From Phlegmacium glaucopus (Eukaryota; Basidiomycota; Agaricomycetes; Agaricales; Cortinariaceae), in the NCBI GenBank assembly GCA_015039465.1, contig MU130541.1, forward strand, positions 102,893 through 166,892: 64,000 bases of DNA, written 5' to 3'. The position numbers and the translations under genes are program-made. Shown piece by piece: positions 32,100 to 44,071 of the stretch; position 1 is the stretch's first letter; every line of letters starts with the position of its first letter. The notes under the pieces were generated by a model. It worked only from the letters and a program-made list of their open reading frames with translations. It was not told the DNA's origin and made no database searches.

Positions 32100-32768
32100 A
32101 TCCCATTTCACGTCCTAAGTCTTGAAGTACCTTAGCTAGTCAAATTTCCGTTTCCGAACCTTCTATACTGTTTTTACCTATATGACCTAAGAAAAGACAA
32201 AATGTACCCGAGCTAGATACCGTAAATCTCTGTCAGCTTTGCCGTCTTGTTGATCTGCTCGCCACTCTACTAAGTAGGTAGGTCAAAACCTAGAGGAGCG
32301 GCCAAGGGAGTATCACGCAGTGAGATTCATACGGTGACACAGATTTGTCAGTTCTTTCGCAGGTCCTAAGACCTCCCAGTGAGAACAGATTCCGGATCAA
32401 ACTGCGTAGAACCGTCAGAGCTGTGATGGCCAGGGGATTTCCCCACCCGTGGGAACATGGTAGTCTTTATATTTATATAAGTCGGTGTTTGAAATTGTAG
32501 AATGCAGGTGACTGACGGGCGATTACGGTGTCTCCCCTCAAACAAGTTATAAGTCAGCAAGTTAGCTTAAATGCCTCTGAGGCTATGGTCATGATTGTAC
32601 CACAATTGCGCCTCAAGAATCAAGATCAGGAAAAGCCTAAGAAACACTAATACAATCTTCAAGTCTCGCGGTCACAGGCTGTAATAACCACTAGAGGGCA
32701 AATATGAATGATAATATATTTCAGCTTTTATACAAGCCTTTGCCACCAGTGAAACCTGAGTAGCTTTC
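32100..32768. repeat. 3' flank of pore-former-like gene 3
   Basis: Blocks at 32240-32350 and 32380-32420 match 13390-13530 and 15950-16120. 32477-32580 matches 10313-10420. After about 32600 the sequence is the 3' flank of the next, convergent gene. Confidence 0.65.
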
Positions 32769-34071
32769 CTAAGATGAAGTAATCCAATCATACATAATCC
32801 CTGCTCTAAGCCAGCGTATAATCTCTGGGGTGAGAGATCTAGGGTCATCAATTGGTTGCCCACTTAGATGATCTATCAATGGGCCGTCATGTACACCTTC
32901 GTCTTGAACGACGAACGTGAAATCTGATGTGGTCCGGTTCAGTGTCTGTGAGAAACGGACGATATCATCTCTCAACATCTCCGCCCCACCGGCTGTCATC
33001 AATATCCGGTCAACTACCGAGTCGAGTCCCGTGAACCACGAATCTGGAGCATCGGCTGGTTCAGCGTAGGCTAAGTGGTGTTTTGGAACATCAGCGAGGA
33101 CGAGGTTGGCTATTATGGTAATCTTGGGACCGTTAATTATGTCTGTTCCCGAGTTGGATTGGAAGGAAGAGCTTGTGCTTTTGAGACAGACCCAGGGAGA
33201 CATTAGGTAGATGCCCCGTATCGGAGCCTGTAAAGGTATCGTTTTACGGATGGTACCAAGTGGATGAATGAGATGCGATAGAGTTGCTAAGAGGAGATGG
33301 GCTCCTGCAGAATCAGCTACGATGTGGAGATTGCTTGGATGAACGCCTGATGCAATGATATGTTCCAATGCAAGACTGGCTTGTCTAATCTGCGTTGGAA
33401 AGACAGCGCCCGGAATGAGAGCTGTATAGAGAGGGGGTTAGAATTCGTCAAGACAATATAAGTGATATTAACGGTCCATACAATAACTAAGAACGGCAAA
33501 ACCAACTTCGCAGGTGTTCTTTGCCAATTCGAGCTGAATATGGCGCCAAAAGGAGAGCGAGAAATCCGCCACAGGAGCTACATAAGCTCCCCCTGTATTA
33601 AAACAAGTGGGTGGGTAAGAATTAATATCCTCATCTGCTCCGGATAGAAGGAAGGATGTACCAGGGATGTATAGGACCACACGATCGGTCCGCTTCGGTC
33701 CTATCCAATACAGAACAGTGTCGTTCACCAGTTCCTCGATCGTGATCGGGAGATTGTTTTGCTTTGCCCAGGCTTTGTAGGTGTTTTCGGACTTCCCAAG
33801 GGCATATTGGAGCTGGGCAGCATTGCAGGTTGAATTGAAGAATCGTAATGTGGATATCACAGTTGCACGTTTAGCCGCTCGGATAGAGCAAAGAAACACC
33901 AGATTGATGGCGAAGCTCCACAGAATGATAAATGCTGAGAGGATGAAGGGTTAGTATGAAGTTATCCAAAGTTCGAGCAGGAACTTTGGATAGCGTACGG
34001 GCTCGCAAGACGATTGTTGCCAAATGAACATAGTCTCTCCAAGATATGTCACCGTAGTTGCGTAATTTCAT
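32769..34071 (-). CDS. alpha/beta-hydrolase fold esterase/lipase-like protein, 369 aa
   Basis: Minus-strand exons 33999-34071, 33662-33934, 33482-33592 and 32769-33421 join in phase. N-terminus MKLRNYGDISWRDYVHLATI, then a membrane-spanning stretch FIILWSFAINLVFLCSI. Splicing creates the oxyanion motif YIPGGAYVAP. The nucleophile elbow is VADSAGAHLL, and the catalytic His is probably in DEGVHDGP, a pattern of the hormone-sensitive-lipase/steryl-acetyl-hydrolase group. It is likely an ER- or membrane-anchored esterase acting on a hydrophobic ester; the substrate is not readable. It is divergent from the cyclophilin, with about 475 bp between the starts. Confidence 0.85.
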
Positions 34072-34545
34072 CGCTCAGCTTGCTGGTTTTTCGGCGTAGG
34101 TAGATAAGAAGTCAGAGAACACCCAATGATGAGGGACCAAGTATGCGGATAAATACGGTGGCTGGGTGACAGTTTGGGGTTTAAAAAAGGTCACCAGATA
34201 TGTCAAATGACAAATCTTGATGTTCTTGGGCTTCCGCATGTCGGTATTGTATAAATTTGGGCAGACATATTGACGGTTCTTCTTGAAGGTTGAGAGCTTC
34301 ATTGTCTCAGTTCGCCTGGGGTAGGGCAGGAACCGCATGGGCATCATCGTGGACATCGTGCTCGTGGAATCAGTGTGGATAAAACCGGATACCTATCCTA
34401 CCACGTGACCATTGTTTTTTTTTTAAACAAGAAAATTGCAACGTCACGCGGGTCTCTGTTCGCAGAACTCATCGACGACCACATTTCTACATATTCGATT
34501 TCATTGAAGAAAAAAAAAGTACTTTTTTAATACTAATTAGAAGGA

Positions 34546-35444
34546 ATGGCGACTTTCTTGCGTCGTTTCACCACCTCCGCCTCGGCTGGTAAAAACATGT
34601 ACTTCATTCTCGCTGCTGCTTCTGCACTTCCTGTTTACACTATACTCAACGATAATACTTCGTCTTCGACTTCCTTGCCTTCTAGGTCCAATGTATTCGT
34701 AAGTGCTAAAAAAGAAACTCGGTTGTTTTGGCCATATTGATGAACCACTTCTGTTCTTCTATTGACTCCTCAGTTTGACGTTGCTATCAACTCCAAGCCG
34801 TCCGGTCGTATTGTCTTTCAACTTTTCGACGACAATGTTCCAAAAACGACACGCAATTTCCGTGAACTCGCTACTGGCCAGCATGGATTTGGGTATGCGG
34901 GAAGCAACTTCCATAGAGTCATCCCAGGAGTGCGTATGGATTTCTTGCAATGCTGGTGTCATTATATCCCTTATAATCATACCTTTCCCGAAAACAGTTC
35001 ATGGCCCAAGGCGGGGATTTCACGAATCACAATGGTACCGGTGGAAAGTCCATCTATGGTGCGAAATTCCCTGGTATGACGCTCATTTTTGGGTTGCTTT
35101 CAATATCCATAATGCTTTTCTTGTTTATTATATAGACGAGAATTTCGATTTGAAGCACACAGAGCCGTACCTTCTTTCCATGGCTAACGCTGGTAAAAAC
35201 ACAAACGGCTCCCAATTCTTCATCACAACGGCTAAGACGCCATGGGTGCGTTAACGATCCTTCATCCGCGCTCACCTCTCAACCGCCTTATTGACATATC
35301 TTTTAGTTGGACGGGCGACACGTTGTGTTTGGGAAAGTAATTGAAGGACAGGAAGTAGTAAAGGCGATTGAGGGTTATGGCTCAGAAAGCGGAAAGCCGA
35401 AGACGACTATCACTATCACTTCGTCTGGCACACTGGACTCTTAG
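34546..35444 (+). CDS. cyclophilin-type peptidyl-prolyl isomerase, 210 aa, probably organellar
   Basis: Five exons (34546-34698, 34774-34929, 34998-35073, 35136-35245, 35307-35444). The catalytic core has [16 protein letters not shown] (Arg, Phe, Met, Gln of the active site), [10 protein letters not shown] and [14 protein letters not shown], all as in active cyclophilin A-type enzymes. A 45-residue N-terminal extension, [20 protein letters not shown] followed by a hydrophobic stretch, is Arg/Ser-rich at the start and looks like a mitochondrial presequence, perhaps with a membrane segment. It catalyses cis-trans isomerisation of Xaa-Pro bonds during folding and would bind cyclosporin. Confidence 0.93.
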
Positions 35445-36419
35445 CAATAGCCCGCTGATTGACTTGTCTTAAATGATTATTCTCATTTTCTGATACAATC
35501 CCCCCGTTTCTGGTGTTCCTTTTTGATTGGTCTCAGGTCTGAAGCACGCCAAGGTCGGTTTTTATGCCTTTATATGACTCCCCTAGGCTGACTGCATAAT
35601 AGAAGTTAATATCCATATTTACCATTCGACCTGCTTACTTCGCGGGGCCAATGATCATCTCGCCCTATTCAGTAAGAAGTTAATTTTCTATCACAGCACA
35701 TCGCCGCGAGGCATGAGGAAAAATTCTGGCTGACGACATCTGTCGAGAAAAAAAGAAAAAACCTTCTCGTTTTCGCACGAAGTTCGCATTCCTTCTGGTC
35801 CCTGCAGTAAATCTTCTAGATGCCTTCCATCCCTGATTAACTAGACTTTCTAGGGCCGGCACCCAGAATCTGTCGTACAAAAGAGCAAGAATTCGAATGT
35901 AGGTGACATAAGCTATCATCTCCCGGTTGATCGTGCTTACAATATTAGTAGTCTACCTTTTCGATCCCACCTTTTCTCCCATTCTCATGCCAAGTTGACC
36001 GGTGAAATACGGAATAAGGCTCCTTTACACAGGCTCTCCGTTTACCTTCCGACGAACTTACAACCCCCGGTGCAGTAGTTGGTTGTACAGAGCTTATCTA
36101 CCTCCGAGACTGAACCTTGAATTCTCTCTTATCATCACAAGAGTCATCAAAAGAGAATTGCACAACCTATTTGAACAAGGTGAAGCGGAGGCGTCAGCCA
36201 CGGCCGACCGACTCCTGCTAACCTCTGCTAACTCAAGCCAACTCATCTATTTATGTAAAAATCAACCTACAGAGTATAATGCGGCTATCTTATGAACCCG
36301 AATTCTACCCCGGATAATCCGCAATCTCCTTCATGCCTTCTCCCATCACGTGTGGCTTAGCTTCAATTCGTAAGGTACTTCTAATACTATTGATATACTA
36401 GTAGACCATTTCTGCCACC
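35445..36419. other. intergenic, no gene recognised
   Basis: Frames at 35680-35919 (minus) and 36002-36295 (plus) lack family signatures. The region probably holds the terminator of the cyclophilin and the promoter of the BTB gene. Confidence 0.55.
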
Positions 36420-37492
36420 ATGGCCGCTCCAAGTCAATCGACTTTATGTTCTCCTCTGCTCAATGCGCAAACGGTTCAAGGCAACTCCCCAGCTCCACAT
36501 ATGAGTAGCTATCACCCCGATTTTTCATCCTCAGAGGCCGACGTGATTATTCGATCGATTGAAGGGACCTTGTACCGCGTTCACTCCTACACGTTACGAA
36601 CAACTTCAGGTTTCTTCAATGCCATGTTCAGTCTACCTCAACCAAAAACGTTCCGTCCAAACCTCGAATGTGGAGGTTCCGAGTCAGGTTCTCAAATCCT
36701 CGATAGCACGCCGAATCCATCTCGAAATACTCTAGATGTATATGAAGCAGACATTACACTGGAACCGCTTCTCAGACTTATTTGCGGTCTCCCCATTCCA
36801 CCTTGGAAATCCTTGAGCGAGTTGGAACGTCTTCTTTCTTTAGCGGAAAAGTGGGATATGCCAGGACCCATGACTATCACGCGGTCAGCGTTGAGTTCGT
36901 TTCGATTTTTACATGAGGATCCTCTTCGATGTTATGCATTGGCCAGGCGGTACGGTTGGAATGAAGAAGCTAAACTGGCATCTACACATACGCTTGGCCT
37001 CGACATTCTCGATCCAATTCATGCTTCTACTATCGATCAAATGACGTCCAAGGACCTCATCCCTCTACTCGACCTTCATCGAAAACGAAGGGATAAGTTT
37101 CGTGACCTTATTAACAGTTCCAATTTATTTGGAGCTGGGAATAGGTAGACATTTTATCCTGAATCATTGTATCAAAACTCATAATATACCACTTTCCACT
37201 GCATACGGGTAGTTCGGGGCCGTACTATTGCACTCGTTGTGGTGTGACTGAGTTGGACAACTATACATGGAGGGATTATAAAAATGCCCTACTTCTCGAG
37301 TTAGATAGGTGTTCACTTGGCGATACGGTGGGTATTGGTATGGGTGATACCGCCGAGTGGCCGGAAGCGCAAGCCTGTTGGGAGGCCAAGTGTCCAAAGG
37401 AAGGCTGTGATGGCCTAAATTATGATCGTTTGGCTACCCTTCGTCAAATCCGGGTGTGCGTCGAGCTTTTACCTTTTACAATTGAGGATTGA
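36420..37492 (+). CDS. BTB/POZ-domain protein, 334 aa
   Basis: Exon 1 (36420-37144) and exon 2 (37213-37492) join in phase 2 through a 68-bp intron; without splicing the frame would stop at 37146. The BTB fold spans residues ~35-125: SSSEADVIIRSIEGTLYRVH and SYTLRTTSGFFNAMFSLPQP are the classic start. A BACK-like helical part follows (ALARRYGWNEEAKLAS). The C-terminal exon contributes YYCTRCG and later Cys residues (CWEAKCPKEGCDG), a possible zinc site. Fungal proteins of this layout are many and mostly unstudied; a substrate-adaptor role for cullin-3-type ligases is plausible but not shown. A short fragment of its 3' end recurs at about 41135-41190. Confidence 0.87.
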
Positions 37493-38686
37493 GGATTGAA
37501 ATTGGAGAGAATTTACGAACAAAGCAACCTAGCAGTTTACTTAGCTTTTTCCTAGCGACAAGCAGGAAAGCAGAAAAGGTATCTACATGTGTACATTTCT
37601 GTACAAATCGAGTACCATTCTCCTTCTTTTGTGCGTGTGCCTTTAGCCTTCTAAGACGTTGCCTTGCCAAAGTTGTGCCTTGCACATAGCAAAGAAATCT
37701 CCCATCTGATCTATACCGTGTAATTCGTAAATTATACTCCATTGTCGCTAAATAGGTTCTTAGTAGTCTGCCACTATTTTCAGAGTAATTGACCGCCGCC
37801 TGCGTCCATCGTTAACCGGGAGAGCACCTCACTGCCAAAGACCCAGGCGAAGACTTGTAAAGATCACATAGTATTGACATCGGTTTATGAAGTACAAATT
37901 TCAAGCAACTTAGTTCCAACTTCTAAACTACCACCTGCACGACGGCTTGTTAAGACTGGCCTGCTGTGACAAACTTCATAGCTTGATCGTCGATCTTGAC
38001 GTGAACGGTAAGAATCATATTGATGAACTAGAAAGAGTGAGAGTGAGTGATTTGACAGTGAAAGACAAGCAGCTAGCATACGATGTTAAAGTTGTGTAGA
38101 CTTTAGAGACGAAGTCTGACTATTTAATAGGTTTTTTCTGCGGATAGCCCTCGAAACATGGTAGGTTTCATGGTCTTTCGGTGACCAACCCTTCCCATAT
38201 TCGTCCCCTCGTTCGTCTGCTCGTTGGCAGGTGTATCACCTAAATAACCCTAGTAGCCCGGAATTCTATTGGTATGGCAGACCTCGCAGCATGTAATTTT
38301 TTTGGGAAAAATGTCGTGCTTTGGCTAAAATGAGCCTATGAAATCATTTGTGTGATTCAGCCGCATTTGGACGCTGTCAGTGTCACACTTGGCACGTGAT
38401 GCTGACCGTGACGTTGGCGGGATATGAAGAAAGTGATTATGTAATTAGGAACAAACCCATTGTTGATTCCATGTCCAAAGAGCTTAAAGTTACAGATTTG
38501 CTTCTGAAACCTTTTGGAACGACTAGTTTTTCGGATCCTGGCTGATCTATTTCGCTGCAACAATCAACACGTGTCCCTTATCGATAAGAACGAATATAAG
38601 AGCAGTCCCACTGGCACTGAGCGCATTGTACTTAAGATTGACATTCCCACTGTAATATTCTCAAGTTTAACCTGACATCAAACATC
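37493..38686. other. intergenic; possible small minus-strand transcript at 37950-38125
   Basis: On the minus strand a TATA-like TATTAAATAG near 38120 is followed by a good intron (GTATGCTAG...TTTCTAG) and then a 22-codon frame MILTVHVKIDDQAMKFVTAG at about 37951-38019. A frame this short is weak evidence. Nothing else was recognised. Confidence 0.3.
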
Positions 38687-40354
38687 ATGACCCTGAACAC
38701 GATAAAACTTTTCATCGTCTATTTCGTTGTACTATGTCTACTCTTTATTCCTTGGTTCTTGGTCACTGGCATTCCTGCTTTGCATCCTGAGGAGCTCCCG
38801 TTGCAAACCAATCGCATCCCTCCTTCACCAAATACGCCAGTGGTAAGTTAATAGGCCGTTTGACACCTTTTAACTACCCTTTTCCGTGAGTCGATCCTGA
38901 TTGGAATGCCAGCTAGATATTGAAGTTGATATTGTCAAAATTAATCTCGACGAACAAACTTTGTCGTTGGCCTGGTTTCCTTGGGACTATTCCAAGTGCG
39001 ACGGTGAAGGAGTGGTGGAGGACATCCAATTTTTCTTGGAGCCGTTGAGTATCAAACTTTCTTTGCTGTCACGTACGCTGAAGCTTTTTTGGCACAGAGG
39101 TTATGTTATCCCTGATGGGTCCGATGAAAGTATTCCATCGAACAATAATCTCACTACCAGTAGCAAACCGATCTATTATCTCAATACTACTATTCACTGC
39201 GATGAACCGGATCGGGTAGATTACCCTCTTTTCTATACTGATATAAGAATTTTTCCTTGGGTGTTGAGGGGAGACGAATCAATTCTTTACTCCCTAGAAG
39301 ATTATCCTTTTGACCAGTGCGTCGTTGCCCCGTTCATTTTGATTTGGAAATTTTATTTTGGTTCTATAGGTATCAAGCTGATATCTTCATGGTAGCCCAA
39401 GAAGTAACATCTCATGTTCCTCTTCGACTCAGAGTCAAGTATTCAATAGCATTTATCCCGTACGTCTCCTGAACAGTGTCATATTTTTGTGGGGATTGTG
39501 TAACAATTTCTACGCTCGCAGCGGCTTTCAAGTGGCCATCACGGCCCGTGAATGGTCCAGCAATCCAGAAGCATTCAGTCAGATTATCACACTGTCCAGA
39601 AGCTTGCCAGCTAAGGTTTACGCCGTGCTCATAGCGGTCACAACGTGTTAGTTTTCACTTCTGCTACCGACTTGGGCTGCTACTAGTAGACTTCAGTTAT
39701 TGTCAGCATTGTCTTCTTCGTTATCACAGGAAATTCCCTGTTGTTTGGGTATTCTCAGAGAGTGGAAATACTCTTGCTGCCTGTGGCAGCAATGTTTGCC
39801 CTTACGCAACTTAGGGCAACAATTCCCGGTGTACCACGAGGCACAGGTGAGGTTGAATACTCGATCAGCTGTCATTCCTACTTGCTGAAGCTTGGGGGGA
39901 CAGGCACTATTCTGGGTAGGTCGAGCAGCTCGCAGCTTTAAACTGCCTACGCCTCAGTGATAGCTAACTTCCACGTAGATTATAGCTTTATTTTACCGAG
40001 CTTCGGGATTTTGACAATAACTGTGCGTTATTTTATAAAAATCCTCGTAAGGTCTACCGATACTAATTTGATTTTTCGGGCAGACCCTTGGATCCATTGT
40101 GTCCGTCGCGTTCACGAGGTTTGATATTGACAGACCTGATGCTTTCGGAAGACGCTGTAAGTTTGGAGATGAATCAGCATCAATCCGACTTACTTTGGTC
40201 ATCATGATCAGGGCTTTCTCTCACGCAGATCCGCGATTCGGATCCAGAAGGAGCACCACAACAAAACACAACCGACGCACTTAAAAATGAAGTGGATCGG
40301 TCCTTTGAGGAGATCCCTCTGGAGCTCATAGCCTCAAGGGCAGAAACGATTTGA
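38687..40354 (+). CDS. DUF4436 membrane protein
   Basis: Exon 1 (38687-38842) encodes an N-terminal TM segment (LFIVYFVVLCLLFIPWFLV). Exon 2 from 38913 encodes the lumenal or extracellular beta-rich part (LDIEVDIVKINLDEQTLSLA, LEDYPFDQ). Further short exons give YQADIFMVAQEV, GFQVAITAREWSSNPEAF, a TM block FIVSIVFFVITGNSLLFGYS and LLLPVAAMFALTQLRATIPG, which together match the DUF4436 layout. The TM-block junction uses the acceptor ACTTCAG just before 39695. The last two or three exons (after about 39846) are uncertain: one intron would be about 150 bp, and the C-terminal frame ending at 40354 is the best guess. Function unknown. Confidence 0.75.
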
Positions 40355-41310
40355 GTTTATGTCGTGCTTTTTTGTTTCACAGCTGGAACCCTGGAACCCT
40401 CCATAACTTGAAAGTTCTCATGTATAGTATTCTTAGGCTTGCCATATGTTGTCTACTTGTCTACAAATGCAAGGTCCATATATTAATGTACCATTAGTGG
40501 CGTTCAGAGTAGGGACTCATCAGGGCCGACCTACTAGACTATCCTGCGGATGTTGATGTTGATAATGCACCCGAGGCGCTATGGGGCGTTATGAAACGCC
40601 GCACCAACATGTCTGGCAAATTCGGTTCGTGCTCAGCAAATACTTTACCAATTTCCAACGTATTCAAGATAATGAAATGTGGACGGACCACAGGGAAAAT
40701 ATACCGAGGAACTGCTTATTAGGGATTGTCACGGGTTGCATGACTCACTAATTTTTATTTTTCCGCGGGCGCAGGGCAGCCCGCCATTCCTTGAAGGGAT
40801 TTCCATACCTGGATTGATCAATGATCATTTCAACCAACTTTCGGAAGGAACACCCAGATTTGCTTCTGAAACCCCTTGAAATGACCAATTTTTTCTTGAA
40901 AATGCACATGTACGGCGCCTACCAGAATTATACTGTTTCTTTTACTAATACCTCAGTCAAAAAAACATCGCTATCGCTAAAGTGATTGACGCGCTGATAT
41001 TATTATTAATAAGATTGGATTGGATTCGCCATACCACGTGATGTTCGATTTATTGTGTTGATGTTTGACCAAGACTCGGAACGCCGAATCGACCCACCAA
41101 ACTTGAAGGGCCCTCAAAGTCAGACTACACTTTGTCAAATCCGGGTCTGCGTTGCGACGTTGGTCTTTTACAATTGTTGGAGAGAATAGGAAAACGTTTA
41201 CAGGGTCTCCTACAATTTTGGCCTATTGAGATTATAATTAGTCCGTCATCATCGGGCTTATTTATTTAGAATAAGACTCGGGCCCGTATCTCGCCCTATC
41301 CCTAATCATC
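40355..41310. other. intergenic; holds a fragment of the BTB gene 3' end
   Basis: 41130-41190 (GTCAAATCCGGGTCTGCGTT ... TTTTACAATTG) repeats 37445-37490 of the BTB gene. A 66-codon frame at 40679-40879 is not recognisable. Confidence 0.45.
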
Positions 41311-42465
41311 ATGGACTCACTTCCAGCAGAAATCTGGGAGCACATCTTCTATTTTGCCTGCTCCGACAATGGCTTTACAGGCCGTGCGCTATCTCTTGTT
41401 TCTCACCAAATGCACGACATCGTGAAACCCCACATGTTGAGGTCAATAGCGATAGTTGGCGGGGCGCAGATAGTGAAATTCTCCCATTTTTTGACCTCGA
41501 TATCAACCTCGAGCTGTTCTTCAAGTTCAGTGTCCATTAATTGCGATACGCCCCCTCAAACCACGGTCCAGAATCTTTTCATTGGAATCACTAACCCCCG
41601 ACTCTTTCCTCCACTAACCACTTCTTCGGATCACTTGCTGAGATCAGCTCTAAACTCACTCAGTCTTGATTCCAGCATACCCTCACCGCCAACAATACCA
41701 GCAGTCTTTGGTCGACGAAGCACAGTCAGCGATAGGCTCATTGTTGTCAGGGCGGCAATTGAACGTATCCTAAGGCTAGTAGCGCCCACTCTACATACAC
41801 TCCACTTTCACTTTACCGCATTCGACACCCTATCTTCCACGCCATTCCCGTTCCAAATGCCTCGACTCTCCGAGTTGACGATATATGGTCCATTATTAAA
41901 ATCTTTCACTGATAAACCATCGACCATCCCATTGCTGACTATCTTTCCTTCCTTAAAACGGTTAAGGATAGGAAACTTTCAAGGATTACCCACCGATTTT
42001 CTTCCACGATTAGCTATTTCTATGCCTCAATTGACACGCATCTCGCTTTTCCAGCCTTTGACGTCTTCGTCCCACATTAATTCCTTGGAACGATTGATTA
42101 CGTCACCGGAGTCATTCTGGCCTGGCGAAACATTAGAAAGGATTATTATTGAAGTCGACATCAACTCGGTACTGTTCGAAGAGAACACTATTCATAGTGG
42201 TGTCGATTGTAAAAGCCGGACAAGACTCCTATGGTTGGAGAAGCTTAGAAATTGTTTGCATGAAACAGCAGACACAAGAGTGCGCTTGATTGAAACGCAC
42301 AGAAGTTGGGTAGACGTCGAGACCGCGGAGATGGAATGGTCCAAGAGGAATATGGGGACACGATGGGCGGCCTCTTTTCGAACTCGAAACTCCTTATCGC
42401 GATCCTCTGGAATATCATTCGAAGACTATGCAAATATACAACACGATAACAATATAACACGGTAA
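41311..42465 (+). CDS. F-box protein, 384 aa, single exon
   Basis: It starts directly with an F-box, MDSLPAEIWEHIFYFAC, continuing ALSLVSHQMHDIVKPHMLRS (residues 1-50), the Skp1-binding module of SCF ubiquitin ligases. The remainder has leucine-rich, LRR-like segments (LHTLHFHFTAFDTL, MPRLSELTIYGPLL, FPSLKRLRIGNFQGLP, MPQLTRISLFQPL), expected for substrate recognition. No introns, unusual beside its neighbours but normal for fungal F-box families. Probably a nucleocytoplasmic adaptor; the substrate is unknown. Confidence 0.88.
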   Translation: MDSLPAEIWEHIFYFACSDNGFTGRALSLVSHQMHDIVKPHMLRSIAIVGGAQIVKFSHFLTSISTSSCSSSSVSINCDTPPQTTVQNLFIGITNPRLFPPLTTSSDHLLRSALNSLSLDSSIPSPPTIPAVFGRRSTVSDRLIVVRAAIERILRLVAPTLHTLHFHFTAFDTLSSTPFPFQMPRLSELTIYGPLLKSFTDKPSTIPLLTIFPSLKRLRIGNFQGLPTDFLPRLAISMPQLTRISLFQPLTSSSHINSLERLITSPESFWPGETLERIIIEVDINSVLFEENTIHSGVDCKSRTRLLWLEKLRNCLHETADTRVRLIETHRSWVDVETAEMEWSKRNMGTRWAASFRTRNSLSRSSGISFEDYANIQHDNNITR

Positions 42466-42553
42466 CAATTCGTTTTCAAAGATATACTATGCCCATAGAT
42501 CCATCCATTCAAAAAAAAAAATCAGACTATTGTTCACATCCTCCTTCCACCTA

Positions 42554-44071
42554 TTAAACAGTGTTACTGATCCACCTCTCGACAATATGAAATGTCTCCT
42601 GCGAGCTGTAATGGAGATTCATCGCATGACCCGTATTCGCCGTAATATGAGTTGTAAAATTGGATGCAGAAGGGATGAATTGACGATAAGAATCGAGGAT
42701 ATTTTGAGATCCGTAGTTGGTTGTGACATTTTGATGACAATTTCCACCACATGCGCGACTGCAAATGATTCGTAAACATATTGAATGATCTTAAGAAAGG
42801 ATTGTGAAACGTACTAATCTCTGTCGCCGGCGACAACGAGTACTGGTTTTGTGAAATTGAAGGCTGGGGCTGGTTGGAGAGTTAGGAGAACCCCCAGGGT
42901 AACAGTAGCCTTTGTGTCCTCGTAGGCTTGTAAAATCGCTGTTGTGATTCTTTTATTTAGTATATATAAGACCATCTTTGGATATAACGTACCAGGATCA
43001 AAGTAGGGGAAATGGAACAAGGATCGCTGTGCGTCGTAGATATCTCCGGAAACGAGATAGGAGGAATTTAAAGAACCTGGAGGAAGTCGTACATACCGTA
43101 GATAAGGTATTGAGCTAGGTGGGTAACCCGATTGTACTTACCGAAACGAGTGCTGTTATTCAACGAGGCGATGCCTAGACTTGATGCGGCGAAGGATGTC
43201 AGCAATGCAGGAACATCTGGTGCGCTCGACATGAGGACCATTCCATCTAAGAGGCCAGCATATTTCTCGGCCACGCCAAGAATTTGCGAGCTACAGAAAC
43301 AGCAACAAAGGAACGGATGAGTGAGACGGGCTGAATATCTTACATGAATGACATACCCGCCATAGCCATGACCAACACCGACAATTTTGCCAAATTGATG
43401 ACCATCCCAGCTGGTCTTTAATCCTTGCACTAAGGCCGCGGCGATCTCGATATCTACAGACCGTTGTACCACTGTGATACCATCCGGTGTCGACGAAAGA
43501 CCAACACCTATGGATGAAGGAAAGGAGTTAGTGATAGATTCCACTGTGATTGGACCGTTAACTGACCGAGAGTGTCGTATATAAGCACGGAGCGTCCTGC
43601 TGCTATCGCTGATTCAACATAGTTATTCTCAGAACCATTTCCACCAAAGTTCCAATACGTGTGATCAAACCCGACTCTGAAGTCACCAGTGATCATCAGG
43701 GGTAAGTACTAGTAGTTCAAACCATAATCATTTACGCACCCATGCACGGCGAACTCTAGATCAGTCCCGTTTTCAAACGTAGAAGGGGTACACAGCTGTG
43801 TGTAGATCTGGTATCCACTGTTGTTGATCTCTGTCGGCTCTGCCAGGCTGCCATTGGTATCGGTTCTCAGAAAATTTGACGTTTGGCTGGTATAGGAGGT
43901 AATGAAAGCAGTCATTTCAGATTGATTGGCTGGAGGTGTGATCGCCAGATGTACATTATGGGTGGAAATTGGCGTTGTAGCAATATAGGTTTTACAGCTG
44001 TAGTTTGGCGCAGAGAGGGTGGCAGTAGAGAATGCGCTTAGCGCGACGAGGGTTCCAAGACTTGGTAGCAT
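42554..44071 (-). CDS. secreted alpha/beta-hydrolase-fold protein with Ser-to-Gly nucleophile, 380 aa
   Basis: Seven minus-strand exons (43740-44071, 43567-43676, 43357-43507, 43142-43290, 42993-43076, 42815-42926, 42554-42758) join in phase. Signal peptide MLPSLGTLVALSAFSTATLS. Fold markers: FAVHGVGFDHTYWNF, ILIYDTLG-type strand (VLIYDTLGVGLSS), and the elbow VGVGHGYGGSQ, where G-H-S-x-G is expected. The codon is GGC (about 43366-43368), so the nucleophile Ser is Gly. The later Asp (VVAGDRDY) and His (NTGHAMNLHY) of the triad remain. It would be catalytically dead as a Ser hydrolase yet is otherwise undamaged, so a non-enzymatic or altered role is possible. Confidence 0.83.

Noticed and set aside
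34075..34356. 93-codon minus-strand frame just upstream of the alpha/beta-hydrolase start
   Set aside because: It ends 3 bases before the hydrolase ATG, has no family signature and lies in the shared divergent promoter with the cyclophilin.
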